Assembly: GCA_012521105.1 (NCBI GenBank)
Contig: JAAYNA010000107.1
Location: 124,001 to 188,000 of the forward strand
Direction of reading: 5' to 3'
Source of the DNA: Clostridiaceae bacterium
GTDB taxonomy: Bacteria; Bacillota; Clostridia; DSM-8532
Length of the DNA: 64,000 nucleotides
Made by a program: the position numbers and the translations under genes. A model generated the notes under the pieces. It saw only the letters and a program-made list of their open reading frames with translations. It did not search any database and was not told the origin of the DNA. Below, piece by piece: positions 27,386 to 37,075 of the stretch. Numbering within the stretch: the first letter of the stretch is position 1; every line of letters starts with the position of its first letter.

Positions 27386-28129
27386 TTGGATAAGATTCTG
27401 GAGGCAACAAAACTTATCAAAGAGTCGGAAAACCTTGTAGTTATTACAGGCGCAGGTGCTTCCACAGAAAGCGGCATTCCGGATTTCAGATCAAATGTTG
27501 TACCGGCAAAAAGCAGGAAAAAATACGATTATCCTTCTGAAGTGCTTTTAAGTCATAGTTTTTTTATGAATAATACAGAAACTTTTTATGACTACTATAT
27601 GAATAATATGATTTACAGGGATGCAAAACCCAATGAGTGCCATAAATCACTTGCTGAAATGGAAAAGTATTGCAATATCCTTGCAGTTATTACACAGAAT
27701 ATTGATGGATTGCACCAGGAAGCAGGTTCTTCTGATGTTATCGAACTTCATGGTACTACAAAGAGATATTACTGTATGAAGTGCAGGGAGGAATTCTCTT
27801 TGGATGATATATTTGAAATAAACCGGCCGGTGCCCGAATGTAATAAATGCGGTGGTATTATAAAGCCTGATGTTGTGTTGTATGAGGAACCTCTGAACGA
27901 GAAAGATCTGACAAAAGCTATGAACCTAACCATGAGGGCCGATGTACTGCTTGTGGTGGGTACAAGCCTTTTGGTTTACCCCGCAGCGGGTCTGTTGAAT
28001 TATTACAGGGAAGATAAATTAATTATTGTAAATATTGGCACCACACCCTTCGATAGCAGGGCAAGACTGGTGATTAATGACAGTGCAGGTAAAGTTATGA
28101 GAACAATTGCAGATGGCTTAAAATCGTGA
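27386..28129 (+). CDS. cobB: NAD-dependent protein deacylase (SIR2 family)
   Basis: ITGAGASTESGIPDFRS, TQNIDGLHQEAGS, zinc CxxC...CxxC; TTG start. Confidence 0.93.
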   Translation: MDKILEATKLIKESENLVVITGAGASTESGIPDFRSNVVPAKSRKKYDYPSEVLLSHSFFMNNTETFYDYYMNNMIYRDAKPNECHKSLAEMEKYCNILAVITQNIDGLHQEAGSSDVIELHGTTKRYYCMKCREEFSLDDIFEINRPVPECNKCGGIIKPDVVLYEEPLNEKDLTKAMNLTMRADVLLVVGTSLLVYPAAGLLNYYREDKLIIVNIGTTPFDSRARLVINDSAGKVMRTIADGLKS

Positions 28130-28237
28130 ATGCTTTGCACCAGGTTTGTCACGAAACTCTACAATTTTATAACAATTGTTCAGGTTATTTGATTATTGAC
28201 TATAGATATATTTTTCGGAAAACAAAGGATGATTAAA

Positions 28238-29962
28238 ATGCAAAATATTAAACAGAAAAGTTCACCGGAACGTTTATTATGGGCTCAGTTTGATGCCCTT
28301 CAGCTTGGTTCGGGATGGGACGAAAAAGATATTTTAAAGCCACAGGTTTTAATTGAGGATGTATATGGTGACAGCCATCCCGGCAGCACACATCTGAATA
28401 AACTGACCGAACAGGCAAAGTATGGAGTGATTGAAGAAGGCGGATTTGCAGCCCATTTTCATGCTACCGATGTTTGTGATGGGTGTGCACAGGGACATAA
28501 TGGTATGAATATGATTTTAGCTTCCAGGGAAGCCATTTGCGATATGGTAGAAGTTCACGGAAGTGTTGTCCCATGGGATGGCATAATTCTTACATCGTCC
28601 TGTGATAAATCGGTACCCGCCCATTTAAAGGCTGCTGCCAGGCTTGATATTCCTGCAATTTTCATACCGGGGGGAAGTATGAGGCCCGGGCCCTTTATGA
28701 CAACATCTCTCGGAAATGGTGATATCTCTTTAAGACAGAGGAAGGGGGAAATTACCGAAAAGGAGATCCGGGATTATAAACTAACAGGATGCCCATCTGA
28801 GGGAGCGTGCTCATTCCTTGGCACTGCAAGCACAATGCAGTGTATGGCTGAAGCCCTGGGGATGGCATTGCCGGGAAGTGCATTAGTACCTGCGACCATG
28901 CGCGATATCTTATCTTTTTCCCGAAATTCGGGCAGGAAAATCATGGAGCTGATAAAAAATAATATTACCCCGTCGAAAATTATGACTGAAGAGGCATTTA
29001 TAAATGCCATAATCATACACAGTGCCATTGGCGGTTCTACGAATGCAACAATTCATTTGCCTGCTATTGCCAGAGAGCTTGGCATTATTCTGAGACCTGA
29101 GTTGTTTGATGAGATTAATCATAAAATACCACATATTGGGAACATTAATCCAAGTGGTGAGCATCTTACCGAATCCTTCTGGTTCGCAGGTGGAATTCCA
29201 ATGGTTCAGCTAATGCTGAAAGACTTTTTGAACCTTGATGTTTTAACGGTCACAGGTAAAACGCTGGGTGAGAATCTTGAAGATTTAAAGAAGGATAATT
29301 TCTTTGACAGAAATCTTGGTTACCTGGTTAATTACGGTTTAAAACGTGAAGATGTAATAATACCCGTTGAAAAGGCAACCGAAAAGGGCTCTATTGCAAT
29401 ATTGAAGGGAAATATCGCACCTGAAGGTGCGGTTGTAAAATATTCTGCATGTGCTGAAAACATGAGGAAGCATAAAGGTATCGCAAGGGTATATAATTCA
29501 GAGGAAGATGCTTATAATGCAGTGGTTAACGGAGGTATAAACCCCGGAGAAATTATTGTAATCAGGTACGAAGGCCCGAGAGGCAGCGGAATGCCCGAAA
29601 TGCTGATGACAACCGAGGCAATAGTTTGCGACAGGAGATTAAATGGTACTGTTTCGCTTATTACCGATGGCAGGTTTTCAGGTGCAACCAGGGGTGCAGC
29701 TATAGGGCATGTATCGCCTGAAGCTGCTGCAGGTGGGCCCATAGCATTCATTCAGACAGGGGATATTATCGAATATGATATAGAAAAAAGAACACTGAAT
29801 GTAGTTGGAATTGAAGGAAAAGAAGTACCCAAAGAAGAAGTTGAGAGAGTATTTAACGAACGTAAGGAGAAGAATGGAATTATCCCGCGCCCGCCAAAAA
29901 AAGGGCTTTTTAAACGATATACCGAATCTGCACTTTCGGCTATGGAGGGAGCAGGGTATTAA
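28238..29962 (+). CDS. IlvD/Edd family dehydratase (annotated by similarity as dihydroxy-acid dehydratase)
   Basis: [62 protein letters not shown]; start ATG 28238. Confidence 0.85.
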   Translation: MQNIKQKSSPERLLWAQFDALQLGSGWDEKDILKPQVLIEDVYGDSHPGSTHLNKLTEQAKYGVIEEGGFAAHFHATDVCDGCAQGHNGMNMILASREAICDMVEVHGSVVPWDGIILTSSCDKSVPAHLKAAARLDIPAIFIPGGSMRPGPFMTTSLGNGDISLRQRKGEITEKEIRDYKLTGCPSEGACSFLGTASTMQCMAEALGMALPGSALVPATMRDILSFSRNSGRKIMELIKNNITPSKIMTEEAFINAIIIHSAIGGSTNATIHLPAIARELGIILRPELFDEINHKIPHIGNINPSGEHLTESFWFAGGIPMVQLMLKDFLNLDVLTVTGKTLGENLEDLKKDNFFDRNLGYLVNYGLKREDVIIPVEKATEKGSIAILKGNIAPEGAVVKYSACAENMRKHKGIARVYNSEEDAYNAVVNGGINPGEIIVIRYEGPRGSGMPEMLMTTEAIVCDRRLNGTVSLITDGRFSGATRGAAIGHVSPEAAAGGPIAFIQTGDIIEYDIEKRTLNVVGIEGKEVPKEEVERVFNERKEKNGIIPRPPKKGLFKRYTESALSAMEGAGY

Positions 29963-30064
29963 AAAGGATCACATTTCCAATTCCAAAGTTTGCCGGGAGT
30001 GGAACAGAAGCATACCCGAAAAAAGCCAATATTCTTATATTTAAATAGAATGCAGGGTGATTGT

Positions 30065-30568
30065 ATGTTTGAACTAAAAGAAATAAATGCGGCTGATAAA
30101 AATGAATTATACAGTCAAATAAATGCTTATCTTACAGGGTTAATAAGCAATGAATCCGACTGACTTGCCGGTATATCAAATGCCTGCGCCTTATTAAACC
30201 AAACTCTTTCCGATATTAACTGGGTGGGCTTTTACTTATGGAAAGGAGATGAACTGGTTCTAGGGCCATTTCAGGGCAAACCGGCATGTGTCAGAATAGG
30301 TCTTGGCAAAGGAGTGTGCGGAACTGCAGCAAAGAAAAGAGAGATTCAGCTTGTGGAGGATGTGGAACAGTTTCCGGGGCATATTGCATGCGACAGCGCG
30401 TCAAAGTCTGAAGTAGTTGTTCCAATAATAAAAAATGAAAGACTTATAGGTGTTCTTGATATTGACAGCCCGGTAAAAGCACGCTTTGATGACATGGATG
30501 CAAAAGGGCTGTCGGATTTTGTGAATATACTAAACATGTACCTGGATTGGCCGGATAATTTCGTTTAA
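30065..30568 (+). pseudogene. msrC: GAF domain free-methionine-(R)-sulfoxide reductase gene with one in-frame TGA at 30161-30163
   Basis: MFELKEINAADKNELYSQINAYLTGLISNESD*LAGISNACALLNQTLSDINWVGFYLWKGDELVLGPFQGKPACVRIGLGKGVCGT...; same frame either side of TGA; three conserved Cys present. Confidence 0.8.
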
Positions 30569-30571
30569 AAC

Positions 30572-30985
30572 TCAGTATCCGTTTTTTGAAGCTCTAATCC
30601 AAAGAAGTTTAACTATACCCCAGCCGACAAGTGCGTATATTGCCATTGCAATTATAGTGGCAGGGTCAAACACCGATCTTGTTGCCAGGCCTGTTGTGGA
30701 TACCGGGTTGAATATGCCTGAAAAAGGTGCTATAAATATGCCCGTTATGGCATATAAAAAAGCTGTAAATCCACTTCTTGGATTAGCTCCAAGCAGCATG
30801 AAAAGAAATCTTAGCCCAAGCAAAGTCTCTATCACTCCAAGGATATAGTAAATTATGTTTTTAGCTTTAACAAACCATACAGGTGTATCATGTTCTACGA
30901 CAACATCACCTGAATTATGCCTTGTTATGTGAATAATATTATCTATTTTTTCCTGAGAAGATTCTTTTCCCTGATCCATATACAT
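30572..30985 (-). CDS. YggT-family-like membrane protein
   Basis: 'IIYYILGVIETLLGLRFLFMLLGANPRSGFTAFLYAITGIFIAPF' plus second TM. Confidence 0.7.
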   Translation of the reverse strand: MYMDQGKESSQEKIDNIIHITRHNSGDVVVEHDTPVWFVKAKNIIYYILGVIETLLGLRFLFMLLGANPRSGFTAFLYAITGIFIAPFSGIFNPVSTTGLATRSVFDPATIIAMAIYALVGWGIVKLLWIRASKNGY

Positions 30986-31141
30986 TACTCCTATTTGCGA
31001 TAGTCTAGTTATTATTTAGTATTATCGAAAAAAAGTTTTATATTCATACACTTGACACGGGTTGCAATGATGATTTTTGCACAATATGCCATATAAAGCA
31101 TATTATATTATGTAGTCTATGTTTATTTGTGGAGGTATGGA

Positions 31142-31726
31142 ATGCAGGATTATTATGGGATGTCGCCATATACACCGGTGTATGGGTATAATGGCACGCG
31201 TACACCGTACAGAAGTGGTTGGCAATATCAGTCAGCCCAACAACCGATTCTGATGCAACAGCAGCCCCAAAGAGTTATCAGAGGATTTGCACCTTATACA
31301 TACCCTCAAAATTACAGGGATGCTTTGGAATTACTTCGTGATGCTGTGAGAGGTGAAGCGGAAGACAGGGCGTTTTATGAATATCTTATTGAGAATGCAC
31401 CCGATGAAAAGGCAAAAGAAATTATCAGAGGAATACGTGATGATGAAATTAACCATTTTTTCCTGGTTGGACAGGTATACTATGTATTAACGGGCCAAAC
31501 AATACCAGCACAGGAGGAGATAGAATTTGAAGACCCCGACTCATATTGTGCAGGCTTAGAAAGTGCAATAATAGGAGAGCAGAATGCAGTTAAAAGATAC
31601 AGACGAATTCTTTATGCACTTACAGACAGGGTATTAATTAATGTATTAACAGATATAATAACCGATGAAATAAGGCATGGAATACTATACAATTATTTGT
31701 ATTCAAAAGCTAAGTGCCCGGTCTAA
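31142..31726 (+). CDS. ferritin-like (rubrerythrin-type) domain protein with Q/P/Y-rich N-terminus
   Basis: Two E..DxxH-type helices (GIRDDEINHFFLV, GEQNAVKRYRRI..DEIRHG); RBS GGAGG then ATG 31142. Confidence 0.75.
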   Translation: MQDYYGMSPYTPVYGYNGTRTPYRSGWQYQSAQQPILMQQQPQRVIRGFAPYTYPQNYRDALELLRDAVRGEAEDRAFYEYLIENAPDEKAKEIIRGIRDDEINHFFLVGQVYYVLTGQTIPAQEEIEFEDPDSYCAGLESAIIGEQNAVKRYRRILYALTDRVLINVLTDIITDEIRHGILYNYLYSKAKCPV

Positions 31727-31781
31727 AAAGCTTAATTAAACGTATTAAAATGCGAACACTATGGTCGGGCAAAAAAAGGTC

Positions 31782-31810
31782 AGGTGGAGGAAGGTACTCC
31801 ACCTTTTTTA
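31782..31810. terminator. bidirectional terminator between convergent genes
   Basis: AGGTGGAG-gaaggta-CTCCACCTTTTTT with A-tract upstream. Confidence 0.7.
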
Positions 31811-32692
31811 ACTAGATTTTACACTTTTATGTGAAGGATTGGATTTTTGAATGCTGATTAAAACCATCCCGATTAACAATATTACAACCCCTGATATAAC
31901 ATATGAATTCATGCTTTCGTTCAGAAAAAGCTTCGACCAGAGCAGTGTAAACAGAACAGAGGTATTACTGATTATACCCGCTGCAAGAAAGGATACCTTT
32001 TTCAAAGCTTCTGCATTAAGGTAGAAACTTACACCTGTAACAAGGCCAAGGCCAATTAAAGATAATATGGCCGGGATATTTACATTCCCGGTAAAAGGAG
32101 AGGTAAACGGTACGGGAATAAAAGTAACCATGGATGATAACAGGAATATTGAAAAGTTCATATTGCCCGAATCAATATAATTAACAAGGGCTTTTTGACT
32201 GGTAACATGAATGCCGGCTCCAATAGCTGCAAAAATGAGCAGAACGGACGATAATAAATTCCCTTCAAAAAGTTCGGCCAGAGTCATACCTTTCCAGCTT
32301 ACCAGGAATACCCCGGCAAGACAGAATAATGAAGCAACAACTTTAACAGGGGTAATTTTTTCTTTGAACAGAATAAATGCCATGATCAAAAGAAATACCG
32401 ACTGTATAGGCCAGATGATTACATTGCTGTAAGCATAACCAATGCTGATGGCAATGTTCTCAAATATATAATTCAGGCTTTTACCTATAACTCCAATCCA
32501 TATCCATTTATCCTTCCAATAAATTGAGATTTTCTTACCTTTGGCTTTCATGAAAAGCCCCAGAAAAACAAAGCCAAATAAAAAACGTCCGAGTGTTATT
32601 ACGCTGCTGGAGAACATTGTTGATGCAGATTTAACCATCACCCCGACAAAACTCCATAAAAGTGTTGCAATAATGAGATATAAGTAACCCAT
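31808..32692 (-). CDS. DMT family (EamA) transporter
   Basis: Ten TM helices, tandem EamA-like pattern. Confidence 0.88.
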   Translation of the reverse strand: MGYLYLIIATLLWSFVGVMVKSASTMFSSSVITLGRFLFGFVFLGLFMKAKGKKISIYWKDKWIWIGVIGKSLNYIFENIAISIGYAYSNVIIWPIQSVFLLIMAFILFKEKITPVKVVASLFCLAGVFLVSWKGMTLAELFEGNLLSSVLLIFAAIGAGIHVTSQKALVNYIDSGNMNFSIFLLSSMVTFIPVPFTSPFTGNVNIPAILSLIGLGLVTGVSFYLNAEALKKVSFLAAGIISNTSVLFTLLWSKLFLNESMNSYVISGVVILLIGMVLISIQKSNPSHKSVKSS

Positions 32693-32952
32693 GTAGTCAG
32701 CTCCTATGTATAAATATTTTACTTTAATAAAAAATAAAAGCTAAAAAGCATTATACAACGGAAAAAGCAGGGAAGCAATTATTACGGTTGTATTTTTAAT
32801 GACATACGTGCTATAATACTAAATATTGCTTCTATAAGAAATCAATTCTTTGATTATCTTAATCTGAAATTATATTATTTTAATTCAAATTTAATTTTAA
32901 TAACGATAAATTCTCGCTAGCCGGGAGTTTACTAAAAAAAGGGGGAAATGGC

Positions 32953-33639
32953 TTGGAATTAAAAGAAACAGTAAAAGAAGTTGTTTATTCAGTGGTACCT
33001 ATAGTGATTATTGTTGCTGTGGTACAGTTTGCATTAAAACTGCCTGCAGAGACAATTGTTAATTTCTTTGGTGGTGCTGTTTTTGTTTTTATAGGGCTTG
33101 TACTGTTTTTAACGGGAGTAAAGGTTGGTTTTTTACCGGTAGGCGAATCCATAGGTAATGCAATTGTTTCAAAAGGTAAAATGTGGATTGTTTTATTGTC
33201 TGGTTTTATCATTGGATTTGTTGTTAATGTGGCAGAGCCCGATCTTCAGGTATTAGCCGGGCAAATAGATCAGGTGTCAGGAGGTACCATTAGCAAAACT
33301 TTGATAATTGTTGTTGTTTCATTGGGGATTGGTGTATTTCTTGCGCTGGGTCTTTTGCGAAATTTTCTGAAGATACCTATGTTATATTTGTTATTAGGCG
33401 GATATGCAATTGTTTTTGTTCTTTCCATGATCACACCAAAACATTTCTTTGGTGTGGGCTTTGATTCGGGGTTTGTAACCACAGGGCCAATGACTGTACC
33501 ATTTATTATTTCTCTCGGTGTTGGTGTTTCCTCAGTTATGGGAAAACATAAATCTGATAACGACAGTTTTGGTTTGGTTGCATTATCCACCATTGGACCG
33601 ATTATTGCAGTATTGTTATTGGGGGTATTTTTTGGATGA
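32953..33639 (+). CDS. DUF1538 membrane protein
   Basis: GFLPVGESIGNAI, VAEPDLQVLAGQIDQVSGG, SGFVTTGPMTVPFI motifs. Confidence 0.85.
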   Translation: MELKETVKEVVYSVVPIVIIVAVVQFALKLPAETIVNFFGGAVFVFIGLVLFLTGVKVGFLPVGESIGNAIVSKGKMWIVLLSGFIIGFVVNVAEPDLQVLAGQIDQVSGGTISKTLIIVVVSLGIGVFLALGLLRNFLKIPMLYLLLGGYAIVFVLSMITPKHFFGVGFDSGFVTTGPMTVPFIISLGVGVSSVMGKHKSDNDSFGLVALSTIGPIIAVLLLGVFFG

Positions 33640-34367
33640 TACTAAATTTGTTTGATGGCTTTGGCGATGTATTAATAGAAGTAGCATTGGCATTGACACC
33701 AATAGCAGTTGTGTTTGCTTTCTTCCAAATATTTGTTTTGAAATTCCCTAAGAAAAAGATTATAAATATAATTAAAGGGGTAATTATAACATTTTTTGGC
33801 TTATCGTTTTTTCTGCAGGGTGTGAATGCCGGTTTTATGCCGGTTGGTGAGCTAATGGGGATGGCTCTTGGAGAAAGTGAATATAGCTGGGTTTTAGTCC
33901 CTATTGGTTTTTTGCTTGGGTTTGCTGTAACCCTGGCAGAACCGAGTGTTCATGTTTTGGTAGACCAGGTGGAGGAAGCATCCGGGGGGCATATTAACAA
34001 AAAGGTAATGCTGATTACGGTGTGTATTGGTGTGTCTATATCTGTGGCTCTGGCAATGTTAAGAGTTATTAAGGGAATACCGTTGTGGTATATTCTTATT
34101 CCAGGTTATATAATTGCATTTGTTTTGGCTAAATTTGTGCCTGCCCACTTTGTACCTATTGCATTTGACTCTGGAAGTGCAGCAACGGGTCCTATGACCG
34201 TAACATTGATATTGGCAATAGTTATGGGCGCAGCAAAGCAAATTGAAGGCAGGGATCCATTGATAGATGGCTTTGGTATGACTACCATTGTTGCTCTTGC
34301 TCCAATCCTTACTGTTTTACTTCTTGGGTTCCTGTATGGAAGAAAGGAGAAAGAAACAGATGGCTGA
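33636..34367 (+). CDS. DUF1538 membrane protein (paralogue)
   Basis: GFMPVGELMGMAL, LAEPSVHVLVDQVEEASGG, SGSAATGPMTVTLI motifs; overlaps upstream gene. Confidence 0.85.
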   Translation: MILNLFDGFGDVLIEVALALTPIAVVFAFFQIFVLKFPKKKIINIIKGVIITFFGLSFFLQGVNAGFMPVGELMGMALGESEYSWVLVPIGFLLGFAVTLAEPSVHVLVDQVEEASGGHINKKVMLITVCIGVSISVALAMLRVIKGIPLWYILIPGYIIAFVLAKFVPAHFVPIAFDSGSAATGPMTVTLILAIVMGAAKQIEGRDPLIDGFGMTTIVALAPILTVLLLGFLYGRKEKETDG

Positions 34368-34707
34368 TTTACAAGAACAGTACAAACTTATTGTAACCAT
34401 AGTAAAAAAAGGGATAGCGAGCAAAATTGTGGAAACAACCAAAAAAGCAGGAGCCGAAAGCGGAACCATCCTCCTGGGAAGAGGTACGGCTGAAGAATCA
34501 ATATACCTTGATTTGCTTGGTATTAATTTTGATCTTGAAAAAGAGGTTATTTTCACCATTTGTGAAGAAAGTAAGGTAGAAAATGTTTTAGAGGCAATAA
34601 CAGGCGATGTTAAGCTGAAGAAACCGGGGAATGGAATCAGTTTTGTAGTAAATTTAAAAACATTAAGCCGAGTCATTCCTTTGCTTAAAGACCAGGACAA
34701 ACACTAA
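34360..34707 (+). CDS. PII-like nitrogen regulatory family protein
   Basis: YKLIVTIVKKGIASKIVETTKKAGAESGTILLGRGTAEES; overlaps DUF1538 end; ATG 34360. Confidence 0.8.
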   Translation: MADLQEQYKLIVTIVKKGIASKIVETTKKAGAESGTILLGRGTAEESIYLDLLGINFDLEKEVIFTICEESKVENVLEAITGDVKLKKPGNGISFVVNLKTLSRVIPLLKDQDKH

Positions 34708-34742
34708 CCTGTAATTCGAAAAATTTAGTATGGAGGTAATTA

Positions 34743-35090
34743 ATGATGCCTGATACCGTGAAAACAAATCTAGAGCTTATTGTAACCATTGTTAACAAAG
34801 GTTATTCAGAAGATGTGGTTGATGCCACAAAAAGAGCCGGCGCAACAGGTGGTACAGTTTTGCATGGAAGGGGCACAGGGATACACGAAACAGCAAAACT
34901 GTTTGGCATTCCAATAGAACCTGAAAAAGAAATTGTTCTTACCTTAATTGATAAGAATAAAACCCAGGCAGTTTTAGAGGCCATAAATGAAACAATTAAA
35001 CTCTACAAACCGGGAACGGGTATTGCCTTTGTTCTTGAAGTGGAAAAAGCTTTGGGAATAAACCATCAGTTTGAAAAGGAACAGAAGTAA
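34743..35090 (+). CDS. PII-like nitrogen regulatory family protein (second copy)
   Basis: LELIVTIVNKGYSEDVVDATKRAGATGGTVLHGRGTG; paralogue of 34360 gene. Confidence 0.82.
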   Translation: MMPDTVKTNLELIVTIVNKGYSEDVVDATKRAGATGGTVLHGRGTGIHETAKLFGIPIEPEKEIVLTLIDKNKTQAVLEAINETIKLYKPGTGIAFVLEVEKALGINHQFEKEQK

Positions 35091-35110
35091 ATATAAAAGA
35101 AAGTACTTGA

Positions 35111-35145
35111 GATGCAAGTTATTAATTTATAACTTGCATCTTTTT
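35111..35145 (+). terminator. intrinsic terminator after PII genes
   Basis: GATGCAAGTTAT-taattt-ATAACTTGCATC-TTTTT. Confidence 0.85.
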
Positions 35146-35300
35146 AATATTTATACGGTAAAAGTATTATGAAAACATTGCGGTTATTTTTTATGTTAAT
35201 CATAATCTTAAGTATATTATTTGATTAGTTAAATTCATATAATAAAAATGATACTATTCAAAAAATGAAGTCTTAAATACAAATAAATTTCATAAAACTA

Positions 35301-35329
35301 TTGACATCAATAGTATAACTGTATACAAT
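35301..35329 (+). promoter_or_regulatory. sigma-A-type promoter of citrate synthase gene
   Basis: TTGACA, 17-bp spacer, TACAAT. Confidence 0.7.
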
Positions 35330-35433
35330 TATTCAAGAATATCAGCTGGAAGAATATAACCCTCAAAAGGTAATTCGTGTCTCTTGGTATTAACTTCAAT
35401 GCTTTAAGGAACAGGTTTTAAGGAGGATCAGAG

Positions 35434-36804
35434 ATGAACCGTGAAATGAACAAAGAACAGCTGGAGCAATATTACGAACGTTCAGCTCAGATTATTGACA
35501 GGGACAGCTACTACAGTCCTGATTTATATACAAAATATAATGTTAAGCGAGGTCTTAGAAACGAGGACGGTACTGGTGTAGTAGTGGGGCTTACCGAGAT
35601 TGGCGATGTTCAGGCCTATACCTTCGAAAATGGTGTAAAAATCCCGCAAAAAGGAAGGCTTATTTATCGGGGCATAGACGTGTACGAGCTTGTGGATGCA
35701 TGTATGAAGGAAAACAGATTTGGTTTTGAAGAATGCGCATATCTTCTTTTATTTGGCGAACTTCCAAACCAGGCTCAGTATGACGAATTTAAAAAAGTAC
35801 TTTCCTGTCACAGGTATCTGCCCGATGGCTTTGTACGTGATATTATCATGAAAGCGCCAAGTGCAAACATAATGAATAAGCTGGCAAGCACCATTCTTGT
35901 TGCTTATTCCTATGATGAGAGCCCTGAGGACACAAGTGTAAAGAACCTGTTCAGACAGAGCATGGAAATTATTGCCCGTATGCCGCTTCTTGCAGCATAT
36001 GCATATCAGGCCAAATCACATTATTATAATGGCAGCAGTCTTTTCATACATATGCCTGAACCTGAATTATCAACAGCAGAAAATATGCTGCGTTTAAGCA
36101 GGCCGGATTGTTCATATACCCAACTTGAAGCATCAACTCTTGATATAGCGTTAATACTGCATGCCGAGCACGGCGGTGGCAATAATTCAACATTCACAAG
36201 CCATGTTGTTGCCTCTACAGGAACAGACATTTACTCATGCATTGCAGCAGCATTAGGATCGCTTAAAGGCCCCAAGCATGGTGGAGCTAATCTGAAAGTT
36301 ATGGAAATGATGAATGAGATAAAACGGGAAGTCAGGAACTGGGACAGCGATTCACAGGTAAGTGATTACTTAGTAAAAATACTTAAAAAAGGTGCTTACG
36401 ATCAAAGCGGATTAATTTATGGTATTGGTCACGCTGTATATACATTATCCGATCCAAGGTGTGTACTTTTGAAGAAAAAGGCTAAAGAACTGGCAGAAGC
36501 AAAAGGGAGAATTGAAGAATTCATGCTTTATGAAAAAGTAGAGCAGCTTGCCCCTGTTGTCTTTAATGAACTGAAAAAGACAAACAAACAAATGTGTGCC
36601 AATGTAGACTTTTATTCAGGTTTTGTATATGATATGCTAAACATTCCTACAGATTTGTTTACGCCAATTTTTGCAGTAGCAAGGGTTGTTGGACTTTGCG
36701 CCCATATTATTGAAGAAAGGATTAACGGTGGCCGAATTATAAGGCCTGCGTATCAATACGTAAGGGAAAGATCAGAATATATCCCGTTGCATAGACGGAA
36801 ATAG
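35434..36804 (+). CDS. gltA: citrate synthase (Si type)
   Basis: GRLIYRGIDVYELV, LHAEHGGGNNSTFTSHVVASTGTDIYSCIAAALGSLKGPKHGGAN. Confidence 0.93.
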   Translation: MNREMNKEQLEQYYERSAQIIDRDSYYSPDLYTKYNVKRGLRNEDGTGVVVGLTEIGDVQAYTFENGVKIPQKGRLIYRGIDVYELVDACMKENRFGFEECAYLLLFGELPNQAQYDEFKKVLSCHRYLPDGFVRDIIMKAPSANIMNKLASTILVAYSYDESPEDTSVKNLFRQSMEIIARMPLLAAYAYQAKSHYYNGSSLFIHMPEPELSTAENMLRLSRPDCSYTQLEASTLDIALILHAEHGGGNNSTFTSHVVASTGTDIYSCIAAALGSLKGPKHGGANLKVMEMMNEIKREVRNWDSDSQVSDYLVKILKKGAYDQSGLIYGIGHAVYTLSDPRCVLLKKKAKELAEAKGRIEEFMLYEKVEQLAPVVFNELKKTNKQMCANVDFYSGFVYDMLNIPTDLFTPIFAVARVVGLCAHIIEERINGGRIIRPAYQYVRERSEYIPLHRRK

Positions 36805-36884
36805 AGGCGGGGTAGACCCATTCTCCTTCAGTGGCGGGGCAGTTCCCACCGGTGGCATTCGATTAAAGTTAATATTCTATTATA

Positions 36885-36913
36885 AAAAAGCAGGTGAAAT
36901 CCTGCTTTTTTAT
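36885..36913 (+). terminator. intrinsic terminator after citrate synthase
   Basis: AAAAAGCAGG-tgaaat-CCTGCTTTTT. Confidence 0.8.
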
Positions 36914-37075
36914 TTTTATTTGCCGGGTAATTCCATAAAACGTAATATTGCTTTACCATTAATTTATGGTAAAATAAGCTTGTTATACGTAAATGGTTGA
37001 TAATTTAGAATATCAGTCTTTTAGAGTGTTTTTGACATATTATATACATCAGAAAAAAGAGTTAAGATTTTCGGG

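Noticed and set aside
30161-30163. TGA as selenocysteine codon
   Set aside because: Not at any of the catalytic Cys positions of fRMsr and no SECIS-like stem-loop directly downstream; nonsense mutation or TGG error is simpler.
30161-30163. Alternative genetic code (TGA=Trp)
   Set aside because: TGA is used as a true stop in many genes here (e.g. 1099-1101, 22035-22037), and Trp is encoded by TGG throughout.
34288-34359. Longer N-terminus for the first PII gene in the ORF track
   Set aside because: The extension (MLLLLQSLLFYFLGSCMEERRKKQ) is an out-of-frame read of the DUF1538 3' end; ATG 34360 with GGAGA gives a normal PII start.
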